Assembly: GCA_947467185.1 (NCBI GenBank)
Contig: CANIHR010000020.1
Location: 1 to 32,586, forward strand
Source: Bryobacterales bacterium
GTDB taxonomy: Bacteria; Acidobacteriota; Terriglobia; Bryobacterales; Bryobacteraceae
DNA: 32,586 nucleotides
Direction: 5' to 3'
The translations under genes and the position numbers were made by a program. Position 1 is the first letter of the stretch; each line of letters starts with the position of its first letter. Below, piece after piece: positions 7,612 through 16,743 of the stretch. The notes beneath the pieces were generated by a model, which ran no database searches, was not told the DNA's origin, and saw only the letters and a list, made by a program, of their open reading frames with translations.

Positions 7612-9735
7612 TTACGCGAGGTGCAGGATGCCGAGGAGGCGGTCAATCAGCCAGATGGCGGGGAAGGGTGCGATGACGCCGCCGAGGCCGTAGACCAGCA
7701 GATTGCGCTGCAGGAGGGCTCCGGCGGAGAGCGGGCGATACTTGACGCCACGCAGGGCCAGCGGCACCAGGGCGATGATGATGAGCGCGTTGAAGATGAC
7801 GGCAGCGAGGATCGCGCTCTGGGGCGTGTGCAGGCCCATGATGTTCATGCCGTTGAGCGCGGGCCAGGTGACCGCGAACATGGCCGGGATGATGGCGAAG
7901 TACTTGGCCACGTCGTTGGCGATGGAGAAAGTGGTCAGTGCTCCGCGGGTGATGAGCAACTGCTTGCCGATGGCGACGACTTCGATGAGCTTGGTGGGAT
8001 TGCTGTCCAGGTCCACCATGTTGCCCGCTTCTTTAGCGGCCATGGTGCCGGTGTTCATGGCGACACCGACGTCTGCCTGGGCGAGTGCGGGGGCGTCATT
8101 AGTGCCATCGCCCGTCATCGCGACGAGTCGGCCACCGGCCTGCTCTTTGCGGATGAGTTCGAGTTTGTCTTTGGGCGTGGCCTGCGCGAGGAAGTCATCG
8201 ACGCCTGCTTCAGCTGCGATGGCCGCAGCGGTGAGCGGGTTATCGCCCGTGATCATCACGGTGCGGATACCCATGACGCGCATCTGGGCGAAGCGTTCTT
8301 TCATGCCGCCTTTGACGATGTCCTTCAGGTGGATGACGCCGAGGGCGCGGTCGTCCTGTGCGACGACGAGCGGGGTGCCGCCCGAACGGGAGATGCGATC
8401 GGATATGTCAGCAACCTGCTGCGGGAAGGTGCCGCCGAGGTCGATGACATGCTGCTTCACGGAGCCGGTCGCGCCCTTGCGGATGCGGCGGCCTTCGTAG
8501 TCGATACCGCTCATGCGGGTTTGTGCGGTGAAGGGGATGAACTCGGCTTCGTGTTCCGCGATCTCGCGGCCCCGGAGGCCGTACTGTTCTTTCGCGAGGA
8601 CCACGATGCTGCGGCCTTCGGGAGTCTCATCGGCCAGGCTGGAAAGCTGTGCGGCGTCGGCCAGTTCGGTTTCGGTAACGCCATCGACCGGGATGAATTC
8701 CACGGCCTGGCGGTTGCCAAGCGTGATGGTGCCGGTCTTGTCCAGAAGCAGGGTGTTGACGTCGCCCGCCGCTTCCACGGCCTTGCCGCTCATGGCCAGA
8801 ACGTTGTGCTGCATGACGCGGTCCATGCCTGCGATACCGATGGCGGAGAGGAGGCCGCCGATGGTGGTCGGGATGAGGCAGACCAGCAGCGAGACGAGGA
8901 TGATGACGCCGGGCACAACGCCTGCTTTGGCCTGCGCCACGCTGTACTGCGCGAACGGGGCGAGGGTGACAACCGCGAACAGGAAGATCAGCGTGAGGCC
9001 GGCGATCATGATGTTGAGCGCGATTTCGTTGGGAGTCTTCTGGCGCTGGGCACCTTCCACCAGGGCGATCATACGGTCGAGGAAAGTTTCGCCGGGATTC
9101 GAGGTGATGCGGACCTTGATGTAGTCGGACAGGACCTTCGTGCCGCCGGTGACGGCGCTGCGGTCGCCACCGGATTCGCGAATCACCGGAGCGCTTTCGC
9201 CGGTGATGACGGACTCATCCACGCTGGCGATGCCTTCGATGACTTCGCCGTCCCCGGGGATCACGTCGCCGGGTTCGCAGAGGCAGACATCGTCCTTGCG
9301 GAGGGACGCGGCGGTTACCGGTTCCACTTTGCCACCCGCAATGATCTTGCGGGCCATGGCGTCGGACTTGGTCTTGCGCAGACTGTCGGCCTGGGCTTTG
9401 CCGCGGCCTTCCGCCATGGCTTCGGCGAAGTTGGCGAAGAGGACGGTGAACCAGAGCCAGGCGGCGATCTGGCCTTCGAAGAGGACATCGCCACCGCCGC
9501 GGAGCAGGGTCTTCGCCAGGAGGATAGAGACCAGTGCTGCACCGACCTCCACCACGAACATGACGGGGTTCTTTGCCAGAGTGCGGGGACTGAGTTTAAC
9601 GAAAGAATCGACGAGGGCGCGCTTGACGATGGGCGGGTCGAAGAGGAGGCGCGAACGCTTGCCCCGCGAGAGGCCCATGGCCGTGGAATCAACCGCCACG
9701 GCCTCTGTGATTTCAGGTTCCATTAGTGCGGGCAT
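7612..9735 (-). CDS. kdpB: Potassium-transporting ATPase subunit B (P-type ATPase)
   Basis: 707 aa, [11 protein letters not shown] phosphorylation motif, [54 protein letters not shown]. Confidence 0.98.
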   Translation of the reverse strand: MPALMEPEITEAVAVDSTAMGLSRGKRSRLLFDPPIVKRALVDSFVKLSPRTLAKNPVMFVVEVGAALVSILLAKTLLRGGGDVLFEGQIAAWLWFTVLFANFAEAMAEGRGKAQADSLRKTKSDAMARKIIAGGKVEPVTAASLRKDDVCLCEPGDVIPGDGEVIEGIASVDESVITGESAPVIRESGGDRSAVTGGTKVLSDYIKVRITSNPGETFLDRMIALVEGAQRQKTPNEIALNIMIAGLTLIFLFAVVTLAPFAQYSVAQAKAGVVPGVIILVSLLVCLIPTTIGGLLSAIGIAGMDRVMQHNVLAMSGKAVEAAGDVNTLLLDKTGTITLGNRQAVEFIPVDGVTETELADAAQLSSLADETPEGRSIVVLAKEQYGLRGREIAEHEAEFIPFTAQTRMSGIDYEGRRIRKGATGSVKQHVIDLGGTFPQQVADISDRISRSGGTPLVVAQDDRALGVIHLKDIVKGGMKERFAQMRVMGIRTVMITGDNPLTAAAIAAEAGVDDFLAQATPKDKLELIRKEQAGGRLVAMTGDGTNDAPALAQADVGVAMNTGTMAAKEAGNMVDLDSNPTKLIEVVAIGKQLLITRGALTTFSIANDVAKYFAIIPAMFAVTWPALNGMNIMGLHTPQSAILAAVIFNALIIIALVPLALRGVKYRPLSAGALLQRNLLVYGLGGVIAPFPAIWLIDRLLGILHLA

Positions 9736-9747
9736 TTCGGTTCTCCG

Positions 9748-11493
9748 TTACAGCATCAGGTGTTCAACAATGGGCCCTAACGAAAGGGCGGGGAAGTAGG
9801 TGAGGGCACCTACGATGACGACGACGCCGACCAGCAGACTGACGAACAGAGGCCCGTGTGTGGGAAAGGTTCCGGCCGAAACCGGGACCTGCTTCTTAGC
9901 GGCGAGTGACCCTGCGATAGCGAGGAGCGGCAGCAGCATCAGGAAGCGGCCAATCAGCATGGCGAAACCGAGGGTCAGGTTGTACCAGGGGGTGTTGGCG
10001 CTGATGCCCGCGAAGGCGCTGCCATTGTTGCCGGTGCCGCTGGTGTAGGCGTAGAGGATCTCCGCCAGACCGTGTGCGCCGGGGTTGCTGGTGTTGCCGG
10101 TAGTGGGGCCCTGCGGGTTCCAGTAGCTGTTCTTTGCGAATTCGACAACCGAGGTGGCGCCGGCGAAGAACAGGATGCTGGCGGCGAGGATAAGCATGGC
10201 CACCATCGCCATTTTGACTTCCTTTTTCTCGATCTTCTTGCCGAGGTATTCCGGTGTTCGCCCGACCATCAGACCGGCGATGAAGACGGCGAGAATCGCG
10301 AACATCAACATGCCATAGAGACCGGTGCCGACGCCGCCGAAGACGACTTCGCCGAGCTGAATGTTGAAGAGCGGGACGAGGCCGCCGAGGGGAGTGAAGC
10401 TATCGTGCATGCCGTTGACCGCGCCGCAACTGGCGTCGGTGGTCACGGTGGCGAAGAGGGCGGTGTCGGCGATGCCGAAGCGGGTCTCTTTGCCTTCCAT
10501 ATTGCCGCCGGACTGCGTGCTGGTGGCAGTCATTTCGATGCCCGCTTTGGTCAGCGTGGGCGTGCCCTGCTGCTCGAAATGGTAGGCGGTGAGGACACCG
10601 CCGAACCACAGGACCGTCATGGCCGCGAAAAGTGCCCAGCCCTGCCGGGTATCGCGCACCATCTTGCCGAAGGTGTAAGTCAGCGCGCCCGGGATCAGGA
10701 AGATCAGGAACATCTGAAACATGTTGCTGAAGGGGGTGGGGTTCTCGAACGGGTGGGCGGAGTTGGCGTTGAAGAAGCCGCCACCGTTAGTGCCGAGCAT
10801 CTTGATCGCTTCCTGCGAGGCGACGGGGCCCTGGGAGATGGTCTGCTTCACGCCTTCCAGCGTGATGGCTGTCGTGTAGGGGTTCAGATTCTGGATGACG
10901 CCCTGAGAGCACAACACCAGCGCGGCGAGAATCGAGAGCGGCAGCAGGATGTAAAGTGTGCAACGCGTCAAGTCCACCCAGAAATTGCCGATGGTCCGGA
11001 CCGAGTGGCGCGCGAAGCCTCGGACGAGCGCGATGGCGATGGCGAGGCCGGCTGCGGCGGATACGAAGTTATGAACGGTGAGGCCCGCCATCTGGACGAA
11101 GTAATTCAGCGTTGTCTCAGGCACATAGCTTTGCCAGTTGGTATTCGTGGTGAAACTGACCGCGGTGTTGAAGGCGAGATCGGGACTGACGTTGTTCTGG
11201 TTGAGCCCCAGGGGATTCCACGGCATCCAGCCCTGCAGGCGTTGCATGGCGTAGAGCAGCAGCGCGCTCACCGCACTGAAGGCCAGCAGGGAACCGGCGT
11301 AGGTCGTCCAGTGCTGCTCTTCCGAATCAATTCCGCAGATGCGATAGATCAGACGTTCGAACGGCACGAGGACCGCGGAAAGGAACGTACGCTTCCCTTC
11401 CATGACGCCGGCAATGAAGCTGCCCAGCGGTTTCGCGCACATAACAATCAGCGCGAAGAAAACTGCAATTTGTAACCACCCGTTGGTTGTCAT
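9748..11493 (-). CDS. kdpA: Potassium-transporting ATPase subunit A
   Basis: 581 aa; [76 protein letters not shown]. Confidence 0.98.
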   Translation of the reverse strand: MTTNGWLQIAVFFALIVMCAKPLGSFIAGVMEGKRTFLSAVLVPFERLIYRICGIDSEEQHWTTYAGSLLAFSAVSALLLYAMQRLQGWMPWNPLGLNQNNVSPDLAFNTAVSFTTNTNWQSYVPETTLNYFVQMAGLTVHNFVSAAAGLAIAIALVRGFARHSVRTIGNFWVDLTRCTLYILLPLSILAALVLCSQGVIQNLNPYTTAITLEGVKQTISQGPVASQEAIKMLGTNGGGFFNANSAHPFENPTPFSNMFQMFLIFLIPGALTYTFGKMVRDTRQGWALFAAMTVLWFGGVLTAYHFEQQGTPTLTKAGIEMTATSTQSGGNMEGKETRFGIADTALFATVTTDASCGAVNGMHDSFTPLGGLVPLFNIQLGEVVFGGVGTGLYGMLMFAILAVFIAGLMVGRTPEYLGKKIEKKEVKMAMVAMLILAASILFFAGATSVVEFAKNSYWNPQGPTTGNTSNPGAHGLAEILYAYTSGTGNNGSAFAGISANTPWYNLTLGFAMLIGRFLMLLPLLAIAGSLAAKKQVPVSAGTFPTHGPLFVSLLVGVVVIVGALTYFPALSLGPIVEHLML

Positions 11494-11503
11494 TGGTGTT
11501 TCC

Positions 11504-11587
11504 TCAGAACCTCTCCGGCTTCAAAAGCGCATAGAGGAGGTAAACGCACAGGGCCGCTGAGACGAGGCCCGCAATTGCATATTCCAT
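11504..11587 (-). CDS. kdpF: KdpF small membrane subunit (27 aa)
   Basis: Translated by hand from the minus strand: [27 protein letters not shown]. Upstream SD GGAG and immediate position before kdpA; matches the KdpF pattern YLLYALLxPExF. Too short for the ORF track. Confidence 0.88.
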   Translation of the reverse strand: MEYAIAGLVSAALCVYLLYALLKPERF

Positions 11588-11599
11588 TTGTGTGTCTCC

Positions 11600-11683
11600 T
11601 TAGAGCGAATCGCAGGCTTTGGTAAACCACCAGGCCAGCAGAAAAAAGCCCACCATCAGCAGGCAATAAATGACATCAGGCAT
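11600..11683 (-). CDS. 27-aa single-pass membrane peptide upstream of kdpF
   Basis: Hand translation: MPDVIYCLLMVGFFLLAWWFTKACDSL*. Strong SD (AAGGAG, 7 nt before ATG). Overlaps the stop of the upstream USP-like gene by 8 nt; 12 bp before kdpF. The ORF track shows it as the tail of a spurious 63-aa ORF. Confidence 0.7.
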   Translation of the reverse strand: MPDVIYCLLMVGFFLLAWWFTKACDSL

Positions 11684-12110
11684 TGTGAGGCTCCTTGACG
11701 AGGACCACGCGATGGCCGTCCCGCCGAAGCTGGCGTGCGAGGCGTTCGGTACGCGTCGGCCACCAGCGCCGCTTTGTGGCCAGTACGACAATCGATTCGG
11801 GCTTCAGCGTGTGGCGCAGATCGGCTGCGTCTTCGCGGGTCAGCACAATGACGATTTGCAGCGGCAATATCGATTCGAAGCGGCTCAGCTGTTCCTGAAG
11901 GAATTCCAGGTCAATGGGGCACTCCTCCACCTGGTATGGCACGACCTGCAGTTTGATCAGACGGATGGAGGCGGCCAGGCCACCTCCCAGTTGTTCCGCT
12001 GCCTGAATAGCGGTGCGCGTGAGCGACGGCGACGTGAACGGAACCACCAGGTCCAGTTCCGCTTCGTGGTTGGCCGTATCCGCTTCCGGCAGCAGGGTTT
12101 CGCATTTCAT
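11676..12110 (-). CDS. USP-like/conserved protein of the kdp operon (144 aa)
   Basis: SD AAGGA before ATG at 12110; LPLQIVIVLTREDAADLRHTLKPESIVVLATKRRWW...GHRVVLVKEP suggests a Rossmann-like/USP-like fold; position between kdpE and kdpF. Confidence 0.65.
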   Translation of the reverse strand: MKCETLLPEADTANHEAELDLVVPFTSPSLTRTAIQAAEQLGGGLAASIRLIKLQVVPYQVEECPIDLEFLQEQLSRFESILPLQIVIVLTREDAADLRHTLKPESIVVLATKRRWWPTRTERLARQLRRDGHRVVLVKEPHNA

Positions 12111-12151
12111 GAGTTATCCTTCCCGACTCCTGTTTGGAGCGTAAGGCGCAA

Positions 12152-12184
12152 CCCATTAAAAGTTCATAAGAACTTCGTGAGGAA
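12152..12184. promoter_or_regulatory. Candidate KdpE operator: 11-bp-period direct repeats upstream of usp-kdpFABC
   Basis: CCCATTAAAAG / TTCATAAGAAC / TTCGTGAGGAA as consecutive 11-mers (+ strand). The last two share 7 of 11 positions. Also contains perfect inverted repeat AAGTTC-ATAA-GAACTT (12160-12175). Confidence 0.45.
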
Positions 12185-12186
12185 GA

Positions 12187-12879
12187 TTATGCGTTGGTGA
12201 CGAAGCGATACCCGACCCAGGGTTCAGTCAGGAGGTACTGGGGTTTCGAGGGCTGTGGCTCGATCTTCTTGCGCAGTTGATTCACCACGACGCGCAGGTA
12301 TTCCACTTCGTCGCCGTAGTCGGGGCCCCATACGGTCTGCAGGAGCTTGCGGTGGGGGACCGGCTTGTTGGCGTGGTCAACCAGAAACTTCAGCAGGTCG
12401 AATTCTTTGGGTGTCAGCCGGTTGGTCTTGCCCTTGAGCGTGACTCGGCGGGTGGCGAAGTCGATGGTCAGGCTCTCGCTGACGACCAGTTCGGACAGGC
12501 TCTCGCCCGAGGCCGGCACGCGACGCATGGCCACGCGAATACGGGCGAGCAGTTCCTGAATGCCGAAGGGCTTAGTGACATAGTCGTCAGCTCCCGCATC
12601 GAGGACCTGAACCTTGTCGCGCTCGGTATTGCGGACCGAGAGGATGATGACGGGAGTGTCGGAGGTTTCGCGAATGGCGCGGCAGGTTTCGAGGCCCCCG
12701 ATACCCGGCATGTTGAGGTCGAGCAGGATGAGGTCGGGTGAATCGGTGCGAAGCTTTTCAAGGGCTTCTTCGCCGGACTTCGCCTCGAGGACCAGATAGC
12801 CGAGATCCGTGAGCGTAGCCTTCATGGCCCGCCTCAGTTGGGGTTCGTCGTCAACAACCAGAATGGTGGCCGTATTCAT
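12187..12879 (-). CDS. kdpE: Two-component response regulator KdpE (OmpR/PhoB family)
   Basis: 230 aa; ILVVDDEPQLRRAMKATL receiver, LILLDLNMPGIGG, DDYVTKPFGIQELLARI, winged-helix RLTPKEFDLLKFLVDHANKPVPHRKLLQTVWGPDYGDEVEYLRVVVNQLRKKIEP. Confidence 0.95.
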   Translation of the reverse strand: MNTATILVVDDEPQLRRAMKATLTDLGYLVLEAKSGEEALEKLRTDSPDLILLDLNMPGIGGLETCRAIRETSDTPVIILSVRNTERDKVQVLDAGADDYVTKPFGIQELLARIRVAMRRVPASGESLSELVVSESLTIDFATRRVTLKGKTNRLTPKEFDLLKFLVDHANKPVPHRKLLQTVWGPDYGDEVEYLRVVVNQLRKKIEPQPSKPQYLLTEPWVGYRFVTNA

Positions 12880-14285
12880 GCTGTGAGGGGGACTTCAAAG
12901 ACAATCGCCGCGCCACCGCCGGGCCGCTGTTCGGCGTGAATTCTGCCGCCGTGGGCTTCTGTGATGCCCCGTGCAATCGATAGTCCCATGCCGGTACCTT
13001 CCACTTTATCCCGACCGCGTTTCCCCCGGTAGAATTTCCCGAAGACGCGTTCCAGGTCTTCGGGGGCAATGCCGGGGCCACGGTCGAGAACACGGATGCA
13101 GGCGTGGCTGTTCTCTGTGCGTGCGTCGATCTCGATCTTCGATTCGGGCGGCGCGTATTTCCGGGCATTTTCGAGGACCTGCGCGAGGGCTCGGCGGAAC
13201 AGGGTGCGGTCGAGGTTTAGGATGAGCCCCGATTCTACATGGACGGAGTAGCGGTCGCGGACTTCATCGCGGACCTCGCTGAGCGCCTCCCAGAGGAGTT
13301 CGGCGACCTCGGTTGGCTCTCGCTCCAGCTTCAGCTCGTTTGATTCAATCCGCGCGAGTTCAATGGCTTCGCTGATGGAGTTCTGCAGGCGGAGGGATTC
13401 CTGGTCGATGATGCTGAGCAGTTCCTGTCGGACTTCTTCGGTACGAGGGGGGATGGTAACGAGTGTGGTGACGCAGGTTCGGATCGCGGTCAGCGGCGTC
13501 TTCAGGTCATGCGCCAGACCATCGAGCAGGGAGGATTTGAACTCTTCGTTGCGGCGCGCGACCTCCGCAGCGGCAGCGCGGGTGAGGGCAACGGTTCGCT
13601 CATAGTTGATGGCCAGCAGACTCGCCACGGATTCGAGCACCGCAGGCGTCAGTGTGCCCTCAGCTGTTGCGAGGCTGCCGATGATCTGCGTCCCCATCCG
13701 GACGGGGATGATAACGACGCCGGGACGATGCTGCTCTGTTGTTTGGTGCATGTCCGAGGGAGTGAGGGCCAGCGCTTCGAGGGAGCCGTAGACGGCGTTA
13801 GCGGCCTGGTCGAAGAAGACGATCGGACCAATCTTCAAAACCTGTTCTGTGCGGAGGATCGAGTGGCGGATGCCCTCCTGGCCTTCGTCCATCAGCAGGG
13901 CGCGGCTGAGCTCGTAGAGGCTGGAGATTTCGTTACGACGGGCGAGGGCATCCTGCGCCCGCTGTTTTGCGCTGGAAGACAGTTGGCTCGCGGTTACGGC
14001 TGTGACGAGGAAGGCGAACAGGGCCACCCAGTTTTCGGGGTCCGCGATGGTAAAGGTCCCGAGGGGTGGGAGGAAGAAGAAATTGAACACCAGCATGCTG
14101 GCGAGGGAAGTGAATATGGACTCGGCCAGTCCCCACCATGTTGCCGTTGCCAACACCAGCAGCAGCATGAAGAGGGACGCGGTGGTAGCGTTCACTGCGA
14201 CAACTGTGCGGCTGGTAACGACCAGCAGACTCAGGACGGCTAGACAACTCAGATAGCGGCCGATCCTGCTCAGCTGTTCCGGCAT
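12876..14285 (-). CDS. KdpD-like sensor histidine kinase lacking the N-terminal KdpD domain (TM/DUF4118 + GAF-like + HisKA + HATPase)
   Basis: 469 aa; TM region with VFNFFFLPPLGTFTIADPENWVALFAFLVTAV, H-box LLDGLAHDLKTPLTAIRT, N-box RALAQVLENARKYAP, G-boxes VLDRGPGIAPEDLERVFGKFYRG / EGTGMGLSIARGITEAHGG. Overlaps kdpE by 4 bp. Confidence 0.93.
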   Translation of the reverse strand: MPEQLSRIGRYLSCLAVLSLLVVTSRTVVAVNATTASLFMLLLVLATATWWGLAESIFTSLASMLVFNFFFLPPLGTFTIADPENWVALFAFLVTAVTASQLSSSAKQRAQDALARRNEISSLYELSRALLMDEGQEGIRHSILRTEQVLKIGPIVFFDQAANAVYGSLEALALTPSDMHQTTEQHRPGVVIIPVRMGTQIIGSLATAEGTLTPAVLESVASLLAINYERTVALTRAAAAEVARRNEEFKSSLLDGLAHDLKTPLTAIRTCVTTLVTIPPRTEEVRQELLSIIDQESLRLQNSISEAIELARIESNELKLEREPTEVAELLWEALSEVRDEVRDRYSVHVESGLILNLDRTLFRRALAQVLENARKYAPPESKIEIDARTENSHACIRVLDRGPGIAPEDLERVFGKFYRGKRGRDKVEGTGMGLSIARGITEAHGGRIHAEQRPGGGAAIVFEVPLTA

Positions 14286-14321
14286 ATGGCGTCGGGCACC
14301 AGCATAGCGGATTGCAGTGAG

Positions 14322-16574
14322 CTACAGCCTGGTGAGGGCGTGGTTCGCAATCATGGCCTGGCCCAGGCAGAGGCCGCCATCGTTAGCGGGGACGAGGGAA
14401 TGCGTGTACGCTTCGAAGCCGTCGCGGCGGAGGAGTTCGAGTGTCTGGCGCAGCAGACGTACGTTCTGGAAGCTGCCGCCGGAGAGGCAGACTCGGTTTA
14501 GCCTGGTGGCCTTTCGGAGTCGGCGGGCGCTTTCGGCTGCTGCTGCCGCGAGGGTCCTGTGGAAGCGTCCCGCAGCCAGGCCAGGCGTCGCTGCATCGCG
14601 GGCAATGGCACGCACCGTCTCGCGGAAATCGAGGGTGTCTCCGTCGAAATCGAAGGGGTACGGGGATTCGGTATCTTCCGCGATGCCCTCCAGTTCCATA
14701 GCTGCCTGACCTTCATAGTTCGATTCCAGGCGAATCCCGAGGATCGCGGCGACTGCGTCGAAGAGGCGTCCACAGGAGCAGCAGTCCACTGTGTTGACGT
14801 GCGCGTCGAGCATCTTCCGGACTATCGCCAGTTGCTGTGGCGGGACTTGGTTCAGGAGGGGTCCGGGGGCGACACCGGCATCCAGCAGATACGCCAGTGC
14901 AGAGCGCCAGGGCTGGCGCACAGCAGCGTCCCCGCCCGCCAGCGGGACATAGCGAAAGTGCGCCGCGCGTTCGAAACCGGTGAAGTCCGCGATGAAGATT
15001 TCGCCGCCCCAGATCCTGCCGTCGGTGCCATAGCCGGTACCGTCGAAGGCGAGGCCGATGACGGGTCCGGTGATGCGGTTCTCGGCCATACAGGCGGCGA
15101 TGTGGGCGTGGTGGTGTTGTACTGCGAGCCTCGGGATGTCGGGTATCGCCAGGGCGAAGCGGGTGGTCAGGTATTGGGGATGGAGGTCGTGGGCGATGAG
15201 TTTTGGCGCGACGCGGAAGAAGCGCTGCATGTGGTGCAGGGTGTCTTCGAAGACCTGCATGGTTTCGCGGTTTTCCAGGTCGCCGATGTGTTGGCTGAGG
15301 ATCGCGTAGTGGTCTTTTGTGAGGCAAAGGGTGTTCTTGAGTTCACCTCCGCAGGCAAGGACTTCGCCTACGGGGACGCGGAGGTCGACTGGCTGCGGTG
15401 CGAAGCCCCGGGATCGGCGGAGGAGGCGCTCTTTGCCTTCAAAGGTACGGACTACGGAGTCGTCCACGCGGGCGTGGATGGTGCGGTTGTGGAGAAGGAT
15501 GAAATCGGCGAGGGGGTGGAGGCGGGGTGCCACCTCGTCATTGCGGGCCGCGATGGGTTCCTCGGAGAGATTCGCGGAAGTCATTACCAGTGCGTTGTAC
15601 TCAGCGCCGTTGAAGAGGAGGTGATGCAAGGGAGTGTAGGGCAGCATTACGCCGAGCCAGTTCAGGCCGGGCGCAATGGCATTGGCCAGCGGTGCGTCAT
15701 CAAGGCGAGGCAGCAGCACGATCGGCCGACGGATGGAAGTGAGGGCTGCGCGGTCCGCGTCCGCCAGAATGCAGATGCGCGTTGCTGCGTCCAGGTTCTC
15801 TACCATGAGGGCGAAAGGCTTGTCAGTGCGACGCTTGCGCTGCCGAAGGGTTAACACCGCAGTTTCGTTGGCCGCATCGCAGGCGAGGTGAAACCCACCG
15901 AGGCCTTTGATCGCAAGTACCTTGCCTGCGGCGAGTAACCCTCGTGTCTCGGTGATTGCATCCTTGCCCCTCGCCAGAACACCTGAGTGGTTCCACAGTT
16001 CCACCCACGGCCCGCACACGGGACATGCATTCGGTTGCGCATGGAAGCGCCGGTCTGCCGGGTCATGATACTCGGCGTCACACTCCGCACACATCGGAAA
16101 CTCCGACATGGTGGTGAGCGGACGGTCGTAAGGGATGTCCTGAATGATGCTGTAACGGGGGCCGCAATTCGTGCAGTTCGTGAAGGGGTAGCCAAAGCGA
16201 CGGTTGGCGGGATCGCGCAGGTCAGTCAGGCATTCGGGGCAGGTTGCGATATCCGGTGGAACGAGGGCGAAGCCCGCAGTATCGTAATGGCTTTCGCGGA
16301 TCGTGAACCCAGTGAAGCCGTTTGGAGGAAGGAGTTCCTCGACGATCTCGTCGACGATGGCGAGCACGGGTGGGTTTGCTTTTAGTTCAGCTACAAAAGC
16401 CAGTTGGCCCACTTCGTCGCCCTCGACCTCAATGGTGACGCCGAGGGTGGAATTCAGGACATAACCGCTGAGGCCAAACTGATAGGCCAGGCCGTACACC
16501 CAGGGCCGGAAACCGACGCCCTGCACAATCCCGTGCACCTGTAATCTGCGGCGCAAGTCAAACGATACCGCCAA
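14322..16574 (-). CDS. hypF: Carbamoyltransferase HypF, [NiFe]-hydrogenase maturation
   Basis: Acylphosphatase domain HGIVQGVGFRPWVYGLA, zinc fingers CPECLTDL..NCTNCGPRYSI / CAECDAEYHDPADRRFHAQPNACPVCG, YrdC-like and Kae1-like domains (VQHHHAHIAACMAEN, GLAFDGTGYGTDG). Apparent TTG start; exact start uncertain. Confidence 0.95.
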   Translation of the reverse strand: MAVSFDLRRRLQVHGIVQGVGFRPWVYGLAYQFGLSGYVLNSTLGVTIEVEGDEVGQLAFVAELKANPPVLAIVDEIVEELLPPNGFTGFTIRESHYDTAGFALVPPDIATCPECLTDLRDPANRRFGYPFTNCTNCGPRYSIIQDIPYDRPLTTMSEFPMCAECDAEYHDPADRRFHAQPNACPVCGPWVELWNHSGVLARGKDAITETRGLLAAGKVLAIKGLGGFHLACDAANETAVLTLRQRKRRTDKPFALMVENLDAATRICILADADRAALTSIRRPIVLLPRLDDAPLANAIAPGLNWLGVMLPYTPLHHLLFNGAEYNALVMTSANLSEEPIAARNDEVAPRLHPLADFILLHNRTIHARVDDSVVRTFEGKERLLRRSRGFAPQPVDLRVPVGEVLACGGELKNTLCLTKDHYAILSQHIGDLENRETMQVFEDTLHHMQRFFRVAPKLIAHDLHPQYLTTRFALAIPDIPRLAVQHHHAHIAACMAENRITGPVIGLAFDGTGYGTDGRIWGGEIFIADFTGFERAAHFRYVPLAGGDAAVRQPWRSALAYLLDAGVAPGPLLNQVPPQQLAIVRKMLDAHVNTVDCCSCGRLFDAVAAILGIRLESNYEGQAAMELEGIAEDTESPYPFDFDGDTLDFRETVRAIARDAATPGLAAGRFHRTLAAAAAESARRLRKATRLNRVCLSGGSFQNVRLLRQTLELLRRDGFEAYTHSLVPANDGGLCLGQAMIANHALTRL

Positions 16575-16657
16575 TCCGGCCTGCGCGACAACTGCGCCAA
16601 AAGTGCGCGAAGTTCCGCTGCGTGCTTTCGCTCACCCACGAATAAGGTGGGCGATTT

Positions 16658-16672
16658 AATACTTTGAGTATT
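16658..16672. promoter_or_regulatory. Inverted repeat AATACT-TTG-AGTATT in the hypF/hyaA divergent intergenic region
   Basis: Perfect 6-bp arms with 3-nt spacer in a locally AT-rich segment of the 169-bp divergent intergenic region. Confidence 0.4.
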
Positions 16673-16743
16673 ATTCCCGGTCGAAATCCGGTTGGTCACG
16701 GAAATGCATACCGGTATCCCGACAACATTCCGGGAGGCTACCT

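Noticed and set aside
7183-9726. 847-aa plus-strand ORF antisense to kdpB/kdpC
   Set aside because: Shadow ORF opposite clear kdpB/kdpC genes; repetitive acidic/Gly/His composition typical of antisense GC-rich frames.
10072-11475. 467-aa plus-strand ORF antisense to kdpA
   Set aside because: Shadow ORF; kdpA on the minus strand is unambiguous.
14559-15854. 431-aa plus-strand ORF antisense to hypF
   Set aside because: Shadow ORF within hypF; no family signature.
16454-16699. 81-aa minus-strand ORF in the hypF/hyaA intergenic region
   Set aside because: Overlaps the hypF 5' end in another frame, no clear SD, no recognisable motif; intergenic space better explained as regulatory.
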